Positions 25,254 to 25,397 of a stretch of 25,397 nucleotides of DNA are shown piece by piece; position 1 is the stretch's first letter; the number at the start of each line of letters is the position of its first letter. Source of the DNA: JBIOUF01 sp044866695 (lineage in GTDB: Bacteria > Actinomycetota > Actinomycetes > Propionibacteriales > Nocardioidaceae). Under the pieces are notes generated by a model, which saw only the letters and a list, made by a program, of their open reading frames with translations, had not been told where the DNA came from and searched no databases. The stretch covers positions 1-25,397 of the forward strand of contig JBIOUF010000286.1 in the NCBI GenBank assembly GCA_044866695.1, read 5' to 3'. Position numbers and translations under genes: made by a program.

Positions 25254-25269
25254 TGTGAACGCCGTCACT
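25254..25269. promoter_or_regulatory. CRP/FNR-type site upstream of the ATPase gene
   Basis: TGTGA-N6-TCACT closely matches the TGTGA-N6-TCACA consensus. It is nested in a wider dyad TAGTG (25251-25255) / CACTA (25271-25275). It is centred about 55 bases upstream of the ATG at 25317, similar to the site before the solute-binding protein gene. Confidence 0.6.
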
Positions 25270-25316
25270 TCACTACGGATCGTCCGGCACGTACCTGCCG
25301 GTGAAGGGAGTTCAGC

Positions 25317-25397
25317 ATGGCCACCGTGACCTTCGAGAAGGCACAGCGCTGGTATCCCGGCGCAGACAAGCCGGCAGTTCCGGGACTGGACCTGGAG
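25317..25397 (+). CDS. sugar ABC transporter ATP-binding protein, 5' end only
   Basis: The first 27 codons read MATVTFEKAQRWYPGADKPAVPGLDLE, the characteristic N-terminus of UgpC/MsmK/MsiK-type ATPases that energise CUT1 sugar importers. The Walker motifs lie beyond the window edge. The ATG has AAGGGAG at 25304-25310 with a 6-base gap. The upstream sugar operon lacks its own ATPase gene, so this subunit probably serves it, and perhaps other importers too, as MsiK does in Streptomyces. Confidence 0.8.
   Translation, partial: MATVTFEKAQRWYPGADKPAVPGLDLE

Overview
The window comes from a high-GC Gram-positive bacterium, almost certainly an actinobacterium. Three things support this: nearly every third codon position is G or C, GTG starts are common, and several starts sit 6-7 bases after a TANNNT -10 box with no ribosome binding site, the leaderless arrangement common in that phylum. 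The gene order DUF255/thioredoxin protein - hemolysin III (opposite strand) - Z-isoprenyl transferase, with phoH2 and fumC nearby, recalls Mycobacterium tuberculosis Rv1084-Rv1085c-Rv1086 with Rv1095 and Rv1098c. A Nocardioidaceae-type host is plausible but is only an inference.

Bases 1-4550 carry small housekeeping and regulatory genes: a thioredoxin and methyltransferase pair (minus strand), a flavodoxin-like protein, an ECF sigma factor overlapping a small zinc-binding anti-sigma factor, and a methyltransferase divergent from a PadR repressor. Bases 1-43 hold nothing I can assign.

Bases 4550-9230 are a decayed accessory island. Its left side holds an orphan 22-codon fragment of the 5' end of a second yyaL-like gene (the full-length gene is at 9231). 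Inside are two intact class II Fic genes, a broken TOTE-type primase/helicase gene and a multiply frameshifted tyrosine recombinase. Two perfect 83-bp direct repeats (5987-6069 and 9100-9182) bracket the second half. The first Fic gene has two palindromes in its promoter and a winged-helix C-terminus, which suggests autoregulation. The Fic genes look less GC-biased than their neighbours.

Bases 9231-15470 return to the core chromosome: yyaL, hemolysin III, isoprenyl transferase, PhoH/PIN ATPase and a membrane-anchored lytic transglycosylase-like protein. An array of eight contiguous 32-bp tandem repeats fills the gap to a minus-strand set of three overlapping genes read 18636 to 15778: spermidine-synthase-like protein, fumarase C, GNAT acetyltransferase. 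A divergent DUF1707 protein follows.

Bases 19600-25397 are a carbohydrate locus. A lipoprotein solute-binding protein, two CUT1 permeases and a GH36 alpha-galactosidase form a tightly overlapping operon that ends in an 11-bp terminator stem. An ATP-binding subunit then begins a new unit and runs off the window. A CRP-like GTGA-N6-TCAC site precedes both the operon and the ATPase gene, so uptake, hydrolysis and energisation of alpha-galactosides are probably co-regulated by a CRP/FNR-family protein.
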